DNA of 64,000 nucleotides from Flavobacterium aerium (GTDB lineage Bacteria > Bacteroidota > Bacteroidia > Flavobacteriales > Flavobacteriaceae): the NCBI RefSeq assembly GCF_030766725.1, contig NZ_JARQWR010000003.1, positions 364,277 through 428,276 on the forward strand, read 5' to 3'. The translations under genes were made by a program, and so were the position numbers. The notes below the pieces were generated by a model. That model saw nothing but the letters and a program-made list of their open reading frames with translations. It ran no database searches and was not told the DNA's origin. Below, piece after piece: positions 27,397 through 35,151 of the stretch; the first letter of the stretch is position 1, and each line of letters starts with the position of its first letter.

Positions 27397-28614
27397 ATGT
27401 TTCAAAGAATTCTACGCCAGTACATCGCTTCATTTTCAGGTTTTAGTAAAGAAATTTGGTTTCTTACCTTGATTACATTTATCAATCGTGCTGGAACGAT
27501 GGTTTTACCTTTCTTATCAAAATATTTAAAAGAAGACTTGCATTTCTCTTATAGCGAAGTGGGATGGGTTATGGTGTGTTTTGGTAGTGGATCGATGATT
27601 GGTTCTTGGCTTGGTGGAAAATTATCCGATAAAATAGGATTTTATAAAATCATGGTTTTCAGTTTGTTTACCAGCGGAATATTATTCTTCTGTTTACAAT
27701 TTGTGACTTCATTTTATGGACTATGTGCGGCAATGTTTGGAATCATGATTATTGCCGATATGTTCCGCCCTGCAATGTTTGTTTCCTTAGGTGTATATGC
27801 CAAACCTGAAAATAGAACTCGAGCTTTAACATTAGTGCGTCTTGCTATAAATTTAGGTTTTGCTGCTGGTCCTGCGATGGGTGGTTTAATTATTATGAGA
27901 TTAGGTTATGAAGGATTGTTCTGGATTGATGGTGCTTCTTGTATCATCGCCATCATATTATTTAGAATACTCGTTAAGGAACGCAAAAAAGCACCCGTAT
28001 CTAGGCATGAAATTGTTGAGGACAACCGCTCGGTTTTTCAGGATAAACCTTACTGGTTATTCCTTTTTATCTCATTTGCTATGGCTATGGTTTTCTTCCA
28101 ATTGTTTACCACACTCCCATTATATCATAGAGAAAAATATGGATTAACAGAGGCTCAAACAGGGCTATTAATGTCATTCAATGGTTTGTTGATTTTCTTT
28201 CTCGAAATGCCTTTAGTCAGTTATATTGAGCGTAAAAAGATTCAAAAAATACGAATCATCCTTTGGAGTACATTACTTATATCCATCAGTTATTATATGC
28301 TATTGATAGATCAATGGGTTGGTATTTTAGTAGTTAGTTTATTTGTTCTATCTTTTGGAGAGATGACTGGATTCCCTTATACAAACTCCTTTGCAATGAG
28401 TCGGGCAACCAAAGGAAAAGAAGGTCGATATATGGCTTTATATACCATGAGTTTCTCTTTGGCCCATATATTAAGTGCAAAAACGGGTATGGAAATCATT
28501 GCTCGTTGGGGTTATACCGCAAACTGGTTTTTCATGGGATCCTTTGGTTTACTTGCTGTTTTCGCGACATTATGGCTTCAGCGAATCGTTAAAAACGAAA
28601 AAATTAGTTCCTAA
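27397..28614 (+). CDS. Major facilitator superfamily transporter
   Basis: A 405-aa transporter from the ATG at 27397 with 12 predicted membrane helices. The MFS motif A between helices 2 and 3 reads GSWLGGKLSDKIG. A central cytoplasmic loop (about 185-205, basic) divides the halves. The family resembles drug or metabolite:proton antiporters of the YebQ/YdhP-like type; the substrate cannot be inferred. A promoter at 27338-27366 precedes it. The BlaI-type operator lies just after its stop. Confidence 0.85.
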   Translation: MFQRILRQYIASFSGFSKEIWFLTLITFINRAGTMVLPFLSKYLKEDLHFSYSEVGWVMVCFGSGSMIGSWLGGKLSDKIGFYKIMVFSLFTSGILFFCLQFVTSFYGLCAAMFGIMIIADMFRPAMFVSLGVYAKPENRTRALTLVRLAINLGFAAGPAMGGLIIMRLGYEGLFWIDGASCIIAIILFRILVKERKKAPVSRHEIVEDNRSVFQDKPYWLFLFISFAMAMVFFQLFTTLPLYHREKYGLTEAQTGLLMSFNGLLIFFLEMPLVSYIERKKIQKIRIILWSTLLISISYYMLLIDQWVGILVVSLFVLSFGEMTGFPYTNSFAMSRATKGKEGRYMALYTMSFSLAHILSAKTGMEIIARWGYTANWFFMGSFGLLAVFATLWLQRIVKNEKISS

Positions 28615-28629
28615 ACTAAAAAAATAGTT
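28614..28629. promoter_or_regulatory. BlaI-type operator, upstream copy
   Basis: AACTA-N6-TAGTT dyad (16 bp) overlapping the -33 TTG of the BlaI/M56 promoter. An identical-spacing dyad lies exactly 20 bp downstream. Confidence 0.6.
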
Positions 28630-28658
28630 GGTTAACTAAATAATTAGTTTTATATTTG
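28628..28658 (+). promoter_or_regulatory. Promoter of the BlaI/M56 operon
   Basis: -33 TTG at 28628-28630, 20-base spacer, -7 TATATTTG at 28651-28658, 19 bases before the ATG at 28678. The spacer is filled by an operator dyad. Confidence 0.75.
28634..28649. promoter_or_regulatory. BlaI-type operator, downstream copy
   Basis: AACTAAATAATTAGTT: arms AACTAA and TTAGTT are perfectly complementary. It sits between -33 and -7, so a bound repressor would block RNA polymerase. Confidence 0.65.
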
Positions 28659-28677
28659 AATTATCAAATTAAGAACA

Positions 28678-29037
28678 ATGCAAAAGTTAACCAACAAAGA
28701 AGAAGAAATCATGCACATATTATGGAAACTTGAAAAAGCTTTCGTAAAAGAGGTCATGGCTGAAATCACCGAAGATCAACCACACTATAATACACTTTCA
28801 ACCAATATTCGCAACTTGGAAGAAAAAGGTTATGTATCTCACAATGCTTTTGGTAATACACATCAATACTTTCCTATTGTAAAAAAAGAAGAGTATAGAA
28901 AACGCTTTATGAATACGGCTATTGAAAATTACTTTAATAGTTCCTATAAAAACATGGTATCTTTTTTCGCAAAAGAGGAAAAAATATCTGCAGATGAGTT
29001 ACGTGAAATTCTTGAAATGATCGAAAAAGAACAATAA
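28678..29037 (+). CDS. BlaI/MecI/CopY-family repressor
   Basis: A 119-aa winged-helix repressor. The N-terminus LTNKEEEIMHILWKLEKAFVKEV and the recognition segment YNTLSTNIRNLEEKGYVSH are typical of BlaI/MecI (family usual length about 120 aa); a C-terminal helix provides dimerisation. It is expected to repress its own operon through the two AACTA-N6-TAGTT dyads upstream. The start codon of the M56 gene is one base after its stop codon, so translation is coupled. Confidence 0.9.
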   Translation: MQKLTNKEEEIMHILWKLEKAFVKEVMAEITEDQPHYNTLSTNIRNLEEKGYVSHNAFGNTHQYFPIVKKEEYRKRFMNTAIENYFNSSYKNMVSFFAKEEKISADELREILEMIEKEQ

Positions 29038-29038
29038 T

Positions 29039-30883
29039 ATGGAAGCGCTATACATTTATTTGATAAAGTCAGGACTATTACTACTTCTATTTTATTTAGG
29101 GTATCATTTTTTATTGCGCAAAGAAACTTTTTTCACCACAAACCGTTGGTATTTACTTGTCGGTTTGTTTACTTCTGTATTATTACCTTTATTCTTCATT
29201 ACTAAAGTAGTTTTAGTAGAATCTGAACCTATATATGATCAAATTGTACCGCTCGCTCCTTTAGTACAGTCGGTACCATTAGCTCCAACAGTATATAATA
29301 CTACGGCTACTATTGTAGAAAACGAGCCTATTGATTGGATCAATATTGCAGGAATTTTATACATGCTTATTGCTTCCGTTTTAAGTTTTAAAATTATAGT
29401 CGATTTATACTCCTTATTTAGGTTGTTGTATCGAAAAAATAAAATTAAAAAAGAACAATTTTCATTAATTGATTTGGAGGAAAACATTGCTCCTTTCTCT
29501 TTCTTTAATTACATCATATTTAATTCTGCTTTTTATACCAATGACGAATTAGCGAGTATTTTATCCCATGAGAAAATTCATAGCCAAGAAAAGCATTCTA
29601 TCGATATACTGATTGCAAATATCTTTTGTGTAGTATTCTGGTTTAATCCAATCGTTTGGTTATACAAAAAAGCTATTACCCATAATTTAGAATTTATTGC
29701 CGATCATAAAGCAATACAAAATTTCAATGACAAAAAGGTATATCAAAAGGCCTTATTAAAAGTAGTTTCTCATCAAAACTGCGTATCAATCACCAATCAT
29801 TTTTATCAATCATTAATCAAAAAACGGATCGTTATGTTAAACAAAAATCAATCTCGTAAGAGAAATTATTGGAAGTACTTATTTGTTCTCCCAGTAATCG
29901 CAGCTTTCTTATTTTATTTTCAAGTAAAGATTATTGCGCAAGAAAAATTGTATCCTGTAATTTCATCAACTACAGAATCAGCTACTTGTACAAAGAATTC
30001 ATTTGAAATGACTATCACAAAGGATTTAACCGATAAAGAATTAAAAACCATTGAAGACAAATTCAAAAATGATAATGGTATAAAATTCAGATTCTCAAAA
30101 GTAAGACGTAATAAAACTGGAGAGATTACTCGAATTAAAGTTTCCTTCAAAGATAAAAAGGGATTCAAAAAGGATTATTTCCAAGATAATAGCGAGGCAA
30201 TAAAACCTGTTAATTTTATTCTTAAATTCGACAGTGCAGGCATCTCAGATATTCAATTTAATGACGATTACAATCAAAATAACAGAAGAAACTATGGCAC
30301 AAGTAATAATAATGACGATAATGAGTCTATTAAAATACCTTCTCTTGACAGTTTACCCTTAAACATTAATATTTCAGAAAATCTAAATATTTCGGATATA
30401 GTGGGAACAGCTTTAACTTCTGCAAATGAGAATTTAAATTTTGAAAATTTAAACTTCAATAATGCAAAGCTTACAGAGGAAGAAAAGAAAAAAATCAAAG
30501 CAGAATTAGAAAATGCCAGAATTGAAATCCAAAAAGCGAAAATCGAAATTGAAAATGCTAAACCTGAAATTGAGAGAGCTCGTAGAGAAGTAGAGAGATC
30601 TAAACCAGAAATTGAAAGAGCAAAAAGGGAAATTGAAAATAGTAGACCTGAAATTGAGAGAGCAAGCAGAGAGATTGAAAGAGCTAAAAGAGAAATAGAA
30701 AAATCAATGAGAGATCTCAACAAGGATGTTAATAGAGAAGTTAGAAATTCTAAGGACACCAGAGATTTATCTGCCGAAGATGCTAAAATAGTACGTCGTG
30801 AACTTGAAAAGGCCAATAAGGAGCTTGAAAAGGCGCGTAAGCAAATTGAAAAACAACAAGCAGAGCTTGACAAAAGAAAATAG
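29039..30883 (+). CDS. M56 (BlaR1-like) membrane metallopeptidase with heptad-repeat tail
   Basis: A 614-aa sensor-protease. Membrane helices lie at about 5-25, 36-58, 102-125 and 283-300. The zinc motif HEKIH is at 177-181, with the downstream Glu in NLEFIADHKA as third ligand. In BlaR1/MecR1 this domain cleaves the partner repressor after sensing a ligand. There is no penicillin-binding sensor domain. Instead the tail (about 493-555) consists of nine consecutive heptads such as AKPEIER and AKREIEN, forming a long charged coiled coil in the periplasm. What signal it senses is unknown. Confidence 0.88.
   Translation: MEALYIYLIKSGLLLLLFYLGYHFLLRKETFFTTNRWYLLVGLFTSVLLPLFFITKVVLVESEPIYDQIVPLAPLVQSVPLAPTVYNTTATIVENEPIDWINIAGILYMLIASVLSFKIIVDLYSLFRLLYRKNKIKKEQFSLIDLEENIAPFSFFNYIIFNSAFYTNDELASILSHEKIHSQEKHSIDILIANIFCVVFWFNPIVWLYKKAITHNLEFIADHKAIQNFNDKKVYQKALLKVVSHQNCVSITNHFYQSLIKKRIVMLNKNQSRKRNYWKYLFVLPVIAAFLFYFQVKIIAQEKLYPVISSTTESATCTKNSFEMTITKDLTDKELKTIEDKFKNDNGIKFRFSKVRRNKTGEITRIKVSFKDKKGFKKDYFQDNSEAIKPVNFILKFDSAGISDIQFNDDYNQNNRRNYGTSNNNDDNESIKIPSLDSLPLNINISENLNISDIVGTALTSANENLNFENLNFNNAKLTEEEKKKIKAELENARIEIQKAKIEIENAKPEIERARREVERSKPEIERAKREIENSRPEIERASREIERAKREIEKSMRDLNKDVNREVRNSKDTRDLSAEDAKIVRRELEKANKELEKARKQIEKQQAELDKRK
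30515..30703 (+). repeat. Nine 21-bp coding repeats (heptad coiled coil)
   Basis: 189 bases made of nine diverged 21-bp units encoding heptads with the pattern A/S-K/R-x-E-I/V-E-R/N within the M56 protein gene. The unit number may vary between strains. Confidence 0.75.
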
Positions 30884-30904
30884 TTTCTATTCTAGAATAA
30901 GATT

Positions 30905-30937
30905 AAAAAAGACGAGCAAAATTGCTCGTCTTTTTTA
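30905..30937 (+). terminator. Terminator of the BlaI/M56 operon
   Basis: Stem AAAAAAGACGAGCAA / TTGCTCGTCTTTTTT, followed by AATTTAG. Strong and nearly symmetric. Confidence 0.9.
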
Positions 30938-31248
30938 ATTTAGACCCGCCTATGCAAAGTAAAATCTGAACCCTTTTTTAGTATATATACTTCAATCAAC
31001 GGTACCCTTGCAAGAAATAAATACAGATTCACTCTGTATAAAAAACAAACCAATAAAAACATAACACTAGTAAAAGCCAGTAAATCAACCCAATAGAGCA
31101 CATTGAGAATATCTTTAGTGACTTATTCTTTTCTTAGATTTAAAATTTTACCGTACTTTGTAGTATCTCAATACTTTATCAATTGATTGTGTATTGGGAT
31201 TTATACTGTTGATATCCCAAAATCTGATACTAATTTAAACTCTCTACG
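30938..31248. other. Intergenic region, no gene seen
   Basis: About 310 AT-rich bases between the M56 terminator and a small conserved gene. I find no open frame, RNA gene or clear consensus promoter in it. Confidence 0.4.
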
Positions 31249-31389
31249 ATGTTCAAACTACTCGCAAAACTTAATAAGCTATTATTACCGAGTTATACTA
31301 AACAGCAATTAGATATTGCTAAAGCTTCCAAATTTCAATTGGCTATTATTGGTTGGCGTTATTATGTAACTTCTCGTGCATTGAATTAA
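31249..31389 (+). CDS. Small conserved protein (46 aa)
   Basis: ATG at 31249, stop at 31387-31389. The product starts MFKLLAKLNKLLLPSY and ends GWRYYVTSRALN, a basic, amphipathic peptide that I recognise as a conserved small protein of Flavobacteriia, sometimes misnamed SsrA-binding protein. No function is established. Its last bases overlap the stop codon of the convergent apt gene by four bases. Confidence 0.65.
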   Translation: MFKLLAKLNKLLLPSYTKQQLDIAKASKFQLAIIGWRYYVTSRALN

Positions 31390-31898
31390 TATACAATAGG
31401 AGAATAAATATCATGTTGTTTAATCTTCTCTCTTCCGTTTAGAAAAGACAATTCTATTAAAAAATTACACTGAACAACCTCCCCTCCTAGTCGCTCTACA
31501 AGTTCACAAACGGCTTTTGCTGTTCCTCCAGTTGCCAAAACATCATCATGAATCAAAACTTTATCTCCTTTTTGAATGGCATCAATGTGGATTTCCAATG
31601 TATCGCTTCCATATTCCAGTTCATAAGAAGCCGAAATGGTTTCATAAGGTAATTTATTTGGTTTTCGTACTGGAACAAATCCTGCGTTCAATTCTTGCGC
31701 TAAAAGTGTTCCAAAGAAGAAACCTCTACTCTCTACTCCGACTACTTTGTCTATTTTTTTATCTTGTAACGTACTGGTTAACAATTCTAAACATTCTCTT
31801 CTCGCTTTTGGATCATTTAATAATGGCGTGATGTCTTTGAAACCTACGCCAGGCTTAGGAAAGTCCTGAATATCTCTGATGAATTTTGTAATTGACAT
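31386..31898 (-). CDS. apt: Adenine phosphoribosyltransferase
   Basis: A 170-aa purine-salvage enzyme making AMP from adenine and PRPP. The PRPP-binding motif is VLIHDDVLATGGTAKA (about 115-130); FPKPGVGFKDITPLL near the N-terminus, GVESRGFFFG and VPVRKPNKLPYET are characteristic APT segments. Length fits the family. It overlaps the stop of a small convergent gene by 4 bases. Confidence 0.95.
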   Translation of the reverse strand: MSITKFIRDIQDFPKPGVGFKDITPLLNDPKARRECLELLTSTLQDKKIDKVVGVESRGFFFGTLLAQELNAGFVPVRKPNKLPYETISASYELEYGSDTLEIHIDAIQKGDKVLIHDDVLATGGTAKAVCELVERLGGEVVQCNFLIELSFLNGREKIKQHDIYSPIVY

Positions 31899-31924
31899 TT
31901 TTTTAAATTTTATATGAAAATGAT

Positions 31925-31954
31925 TTGCAAGTTACATAAAAATCTCTATATTTG
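31925..31954 (+). promoter_or_regulatory. Promoter of tRNA-Arg
   Basis: -33 TTG at 31925-31927, 19-base spacer, -7 TATATTTG at 31947-31954, ending 13 bases before the tRNA 5' end. Confidence 0.75.
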
Positions 31955-31967
31955 CACCCGTATTAAA

Positions 31968-32041
31968 GGCCTCGTGGCGCAACTGAATAGCGCACTTGAT
32001 TACGGCTCAAGAGGTTACTGGTTTGAATCCAGTCGAGGTCA
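31968..32041 (+). tRNA. tRNA-Arg(ACG)
   Basis: 74 bases fold as a cloverleaf: acceptor GGCCTCG / CGAGGTC with discriminator A, D-stem GCGC/GCGC, anticodon stem CTTGA/TCAAG with loop TTACGGC (anticodon ACG, normally edited to ICG), T-stem ACTGG/CCAGT with loop TTTGAAT. No CCA is encoded. Its 3' part is the integration site of the adjacent island. Confidence 0.93.
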
Positions 32042-32044
32042 CAA
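32007..32044 (+). repeat. attL-like direct repeat (tRNA-Arg 3' end)
   Basis: 38 bases starting TCAAGAGGTTACTGG and running through the tRNA 3' end plus three bases are repeated at 43996-44033 with 3 differences; the last 23 bases are identical. This marks the left end of an island of about 12 kb. Confidence 0.8.
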
Positions 32045-32047
32045 ACT

Positions 32048-32083
32048 AAAAAGCTCAATTCCAACGAATTGAGCTTTTTTTTT
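32048..32083 (+). terminator. Terminator after tRNA-Arg
   Basis: Arms AAAAAGCTCAATT / AATTGAGCTTTTT with loop CCAACG and a nine-T tail. Confidence 0.9.
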
Positions 32084-32325
32084 ATGTCTTTACCCTACTA
32101 TTTAACAAGTATAAACGTATAGAATAAATCATTTATATGTCCATTTAGTTTAACACTACGGAATATAAACCTCTCCTTTACGTAATCAATCTTCCATGGC
32201 AAGCGAAAATACTATTTAAAGAATCTTCTGAAATGAGATTTTGGATTTGTAATTTATAATTCTCTAAAGAAAATCGGGATCGAAGTTTTCATAATATCGC
32301 ATTTTAAAGTTTGGATTGGGATATT
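32084..32325 (-). other. Island left margin with possible coding remnants
   Basis: About 240 AT-rich bases. On the minus strand short protein-like stretches (for example NPNFKMRYYENFDPDFL before a stop) suggest a decayed gene end, but no start or full frame is visible. Confidence 0.3.
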
Positions 32326-32886
32326 TTATTCCGTTACAAAATCAATCTGATCCGTTTTCTTTATTTTCTCAACGCCCCTTTCTCTTATTAGTTCCACTGC
32401 ATCGAGCATTTTGATTAAATGAATATAGGGCGTCGTCAGGTCAGAGTCAGGATCTCTGGTATAGGGAGACAATGAAAGCTCAACGATTTGACATAAAAAT
32501 AATTCAAATTCTTCAAGAGTTTTTTCATCAAATGCTTTTTGAAATACTATAAAAGGATTATCGTATTCTTCCTTCGTCAGAGAAGAAAGATGAAAAACCG
32601 TTTCACAGTACAAAGACTCTTTCACTTTCCATTTTTTGCTTTTCTCTTGCAGGCAGAAACAGACTTTAAGAAAAGAATTGAAAGCAGTATAAAAAACAAA
32701 AACATCGGAAGGGTTGTCTTGTTTGTAGACTTTTCTTTTATAGTTGTAAATTACCGCTTCGCTTAAATTCTGTTTATAATAATCGAGGGCTGCAAAGTCA
32801 AAAAAGTCATCAATTGCCTTAAATGGATTTCCTGCCACAAACCCTGGCCAAAAACTAGTTTCGAAGGAAATTTTATTCTTTTTCAT
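32326..32886 (-). CDS. Island hypothetical protein
   Basis: A 186-aa soluble, mostly helical protein starting MKKNKISFETSFWPGF. No signal, membrane helix or catalytic motif is recognisable. It is divergent from the XRE regulator gene across 180 bases, a pairing typical for accessory elements, so the regulator may control it. Family unknown to me. Confidence 0.6.
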   Translation of the reverse strand: MKKNKISFETSFWPGFVAGNPFKAIDDFFDFAALDYYKQNLSEAVIYNYKRKVYKQDNPSDVFVFYTAFNSFLKVCFCLQEKSKKWKVKESLYCETVFHLSSLTKEEYDNPFIVFQKAFDEKTLEEFELFLCQIVELSLSPYTRDPDSDLTTPYIHLIKMLDAVELIRERGVEKIKKTDQIDFVTE

Positions 32887-32996
32887 AGTAAGGAGATTTA
32901 AAATTCATAAGCGAAGTTCTATTCTTTCAAAAGGATAATCTATTCGAAAAATGGATATAATATCTGACAAAAAAGATATTTTACAGGATATTTTTT

Positions 32997-33041
32997 TATC
33001 TTTGAAATTCAGGATTTTTAATACAAATGGCTTTATCTTTG
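32997..33041 (+). promoter_or_regulatory. Two -7 elements upstream of the island XRE gene
   Basis: TATCTTTG occurs at 32997-33004 and again at 33034-33041, both matching TAnnTTTG. The second lies 25 bases before the ATG at 33067. Confidence 0.45.
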
Positions 33042-33066
33042 AGTCTTTAGAAAATTGATATTCATT

Positions 33067-33471
33067 ATGGAACAGAAAATACATCAGGGAAGAAACGTAA
33101 AACGTTTTAGAGAAATGCTTAACATAAAGCAGGAAGCATTAGCTTATGATTTAGGCGAAGACTGGAACCAGAAGAAAATTTCTATGCTGGAGCAAAAAGA
33201 TGTAATTGAAGACAGTTTGTTGAAACAAATTTCAGATGTATTGAAAATTCCTGTAGAAGCTTTTCAGAATTTTGATGAAGAACAAGCGATAAATGTTATT
33301 TCTAATACTTTTGGAGATAATGCTTGTGTTGGAAATCCTAATTCTTCATTCAACTTCAATTCTGTCGAAGAGTTAAAAAAACTTCACGAAGAAAAAATTG
33401 CATTATACGAGCGTATGTTGAAAGAGAAAGATGAAATGATGGTGAGGCTTGAAAAACTGATTAATAAATAG
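33067..33471 (+). CDS. XRE-family regulator with C-terminal coiled coil
   Basis: A 134-aa protein from the ATG at 33067 (a TTG at 33055 would add 4 residues). Residues about 8-65 form an XRE helix-turn-helix (GRNVKRFREMLNIKQEALAYDL). The middle NVISNTFGDNA and FNFNSVEELKKL segments and the terminal coiled coil (YERMLKEKDEMMVRLEKL) match a regulator family common in Bacteroidota mobile elements. A second copy of its last 45 bases exists at 36624-36671. Confidence 0.8.
   Translation: MEQKIHQGRNVKRFREMLNIKQEALAYDLGEDWNQKKISMLEQKDVIEDSLLKQISDVLKIPVEAFQNFDEEQAINVISNTFGDNACVGNPNSSFNFNSVEELKKLHEEKIALYERMLKEKDEMMVRLEKLINK
33423..33471 (+). repeat. Direct repeat, intact copy (3' end of XRE gene)
   Basis: The last 49 bases of the XRE gene (core GATGAAATGATGGTGAGGCT) are nearly repeated at 36624-36671, where no matching gene remains. 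See finding on partial duplication. Confidence 0.75.
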
Positions 33472-33498
33472 TCATTTATAAAGATATATAGATTTTGG

Positions 33499-33524
33499 AA
33501 AGAGACTTTTTGAGTCTCTTTTTT
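33499..33524. terminator. Bidirectional terminator between XRE and RT genes
   Basis: Stem AGAGACT / AGTCTCT with loop TTTTG and T run, between the convergent XRE and reverse-transcriptase genes. Confidence 0.75.
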
Positions 33525-33574
33525 ATTTTTGGAAATATTACGATTGCTAAATCAAGAGGCATTCACACAGCTTT

Positions 33575-34477
33575 TCATAAGAACTCTTCGGAGAGCGGGT
33601 GTAAATCTGAATTCTTATTATGTCTTGATATTTTTTGTTTGCTAATTTTTTTCACATATTTAATACGTTCCATATGTCCTTTTCTTGAATTCTCTGTTTT
33701 GTTTGGATCAACAGCTGAAGCGAATGTATGTGGTAATGGCAAGATTCCATTGTTTTTAATAAGTACACCAGTTACTTTAGGAGTTTTTGTACAATAATGA
33801 GTTTTTGCAAAATTTATCTTTAATCCTCGCTCTCGCAATTCATCTAATATTTTTGGAGTTCTTAATTTGAAATCAATTGAGTTAGAAATCGTAATATCAT
33901 CTACATATACTGATACTTTAAATCCTTCTGATATGTATTTTTGAAAGATATTATCACAACTATGATAAACGACAAGTGCAGCTAAATATGAAGAAGTTGG
34001 ACAACCTTGTGGAATTGCACCTTCCTTAGTGCAAATACGCGTAATTAATCTTGCTACATCAGGATAAAACCCTTCTTTGCGAAGTGCTTTTTCTACACTT
34101 GATGAAGAAACTGACGGGTAGAAATCCTTTAAATCCGTTAAGAAAAAAAATTTATTTCCTTGATGATGGCGACCATTCATAACAGCATCTTTGTTTTTTA
34201 ATCCACCAAAGAAATAATTTGGTAATTTGGATTTATATAAGACGTTATGTAATAACAATGATTGAACTATTTTTAACCTTTTTATTGGAGCATTTATAGG
34301 ACGTGTTAATGCAATACCATTATCATCAAATCTAGGTAAGCCTCTTTCGTCAGTTTTCGGTTCGTCCCAATTATTATAAAATTTACTTTCATCAATATCT
34401 AAATCGGTTGTTAGTTGAATTAAAATATTTTTATCAACTTTTAAACAATATGCTAAATCCTTGATTCGAGTTTTCAT
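33575..34477 (-). CDS. Retron-type reverse transcriptase
   Basis: A 300-aa bacterial RT. Motifs in order: a domain X-like NGRHH at 101-105 (variant of the retron NAxxH), motif A DLKDF at 115-119, motif B/domain 4 IPQGCPTS at 155-162, catalytic YVDD at 191-194, and the retron domain Y triplet VTG at 235-237. It lacks maturase and endonuclease domains, so it is a retron RT rather than a group II intron. It begins 11 bases after an XRE gene and is the last gene of a minus-strand cassette headed by a candidate msr-msd RNA. Retrons make RNA-linked msDNA and many act in anti-phage defence. Confidence 0.87.
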   Translation of the reverse strand: MKTRIKDLAYCLKVDKNILIQLTTDLDIDESKFYNNWDEPKTDERGLPRFDDNGIALTRPINAPIKRLKIVQSLLLHNVLYKSKLPNYFFGGLKNKDAVMNGRHHQGNKFFFLTDLKDFYPSVSSSSVEKALRKEGFYPDVARLITRICTKEGAIPQGCPTSSYLAALVVYHSCDNIFQKYISEGFKVSVYVDDITISNSIDFKLRTPKILDELRERGLKINFAKTHYCTKTPKVTGVLIKNNGILPLPHTFASAVDPNKTENSRKGHMERIKYVKKISKQKISRHNKNSDLHPLSEEFL

Positions 34478-34488
34478 ATTTATAAGGT

Positions 34489-34779
34489 TTATGAAATAAA
34501 GACATCACTGATTAATCCCTTGATAGAAGGTACTAACATTTCAAATGCATCACGTTTAGATTCCGAAATATCATTTTTATCCAATGAAAAGAATACTAAT
34601 ACTGGCATTGGGATGGAAAGCGCATTTGCAATTTGTTTAAGGATACCTAATGTAGGTTCTTTGTTTCCTTTTTCAATAGACGAAAGATATGACTGTGATA
34701 AACCACATTTTACAGCAAAATCCGTTTGTTTGAAACCCTTTTGCTGTCTTAAATCTTTAATGGCGTTACCTATATCCAT
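34489..34779 (-). CDS. Retron-associated XRE DNA-binding protein
   Basis: A 96-aa protein: an XRE helix-turn-helix at about 4-60 (LRQQKGFKQTDFAVKCGLS, SIEKGNKEPTLGIL) and a 35-residue C-terminal segment (ESKRDAFEMLVPSIKGLISD) of unknown role. It is directly upstream of the RT (11-base gap), so the two are made together. Retron classes with an HTH accessory protein have been described; this could be the effector, an antitoxin or an autoregulator. Confidence 0.8.
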   Translation of the reverse strand: MDIGNAIKDLRQQKGFKQTDFAVKCGLSQSYLSSIEKGNKEPTLGILKQIANALSIPMPVLVFFSLDKNDISESKRDAFEMLVPSIKGLISDVFIS

Positions 34780-34826
34780 AATAGTTAAATAAAATTAATA
34801 TAATAAAAAAAATGAGAAGTGCGGAA

Positions 34827-35093
34827 TTATAATAAATCTGTAAAATTGTCAATCCCGAAGAATTTCAGAAATTTCAGAAGTAAAGAGATGATTTGCAACA
34901 GCTTATATGGTTTATTACCCTCTATGCTATTGTCCTTTGGACTAATGTCCTCTGGAGTGTTCAACATCTCTTCCAACTCTACAAGAATATTTTCAAGTAT
35001 TGCCTTATCTTCTTCCGTGAACGTGTACCCGTTCTTTGCTAATATTGACCTAACTCCATTTTGAAGTTGACCAATTCTTTGTTTGTGTTTCAT
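34827..35093 (-). CDS. Small retron-cassette protein with hydrophobic C-terminus
   Basis: An 88-aa protein starting MKHKQRIGQLQNGVRSIL. Residues 1-48 are predicted helical and charged; 65-85 (YKLLQIISLLLKFLKFF) is a hydrophobic, possibly amphipathic helix that could insert in a membrane. It lies between the candidate ncRNA (58 bases upstream) and the XRE gene (47 bases downstream) on the same strand. I do not recognise its family. It is a plausible candidate for the toxic effector of the cassette; that is inference. Confidence 0.55.
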   Translation of the reverse strand: MKHKQRIGQLQNGVRSILAKNGYTFTEEDKAILENILVELEEMLNTPEDISPKDNSIEGNKPYKLLQIISLLLKFLKFFGIDNFTDLL

Positions 35094-35151
35094 ACTGTTT
35101 CAGTATTTAGATTATTATGGAGAGCACTATTGCTGCCTGCTTAATCAGCTG

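Noticed and set aside
30292..30873. 193-aa frame antisense to the M56 gene
   Set aside because: A Ser/Leu-rich shadow of the heptad repeats; no promoter or family match.
33495..33797. 100-aa plus-strand frame under the RT gene
   Set aside because: Starts inside the terminator and is antisense to conserved RT sequence.
33575..34477. Group II intron maturase or diversity-generating RT
   Set aside because: No maturase or HNH domain, no template/variable repeat or variable target gene nearby; retron-type VTG and NGRHH are present.
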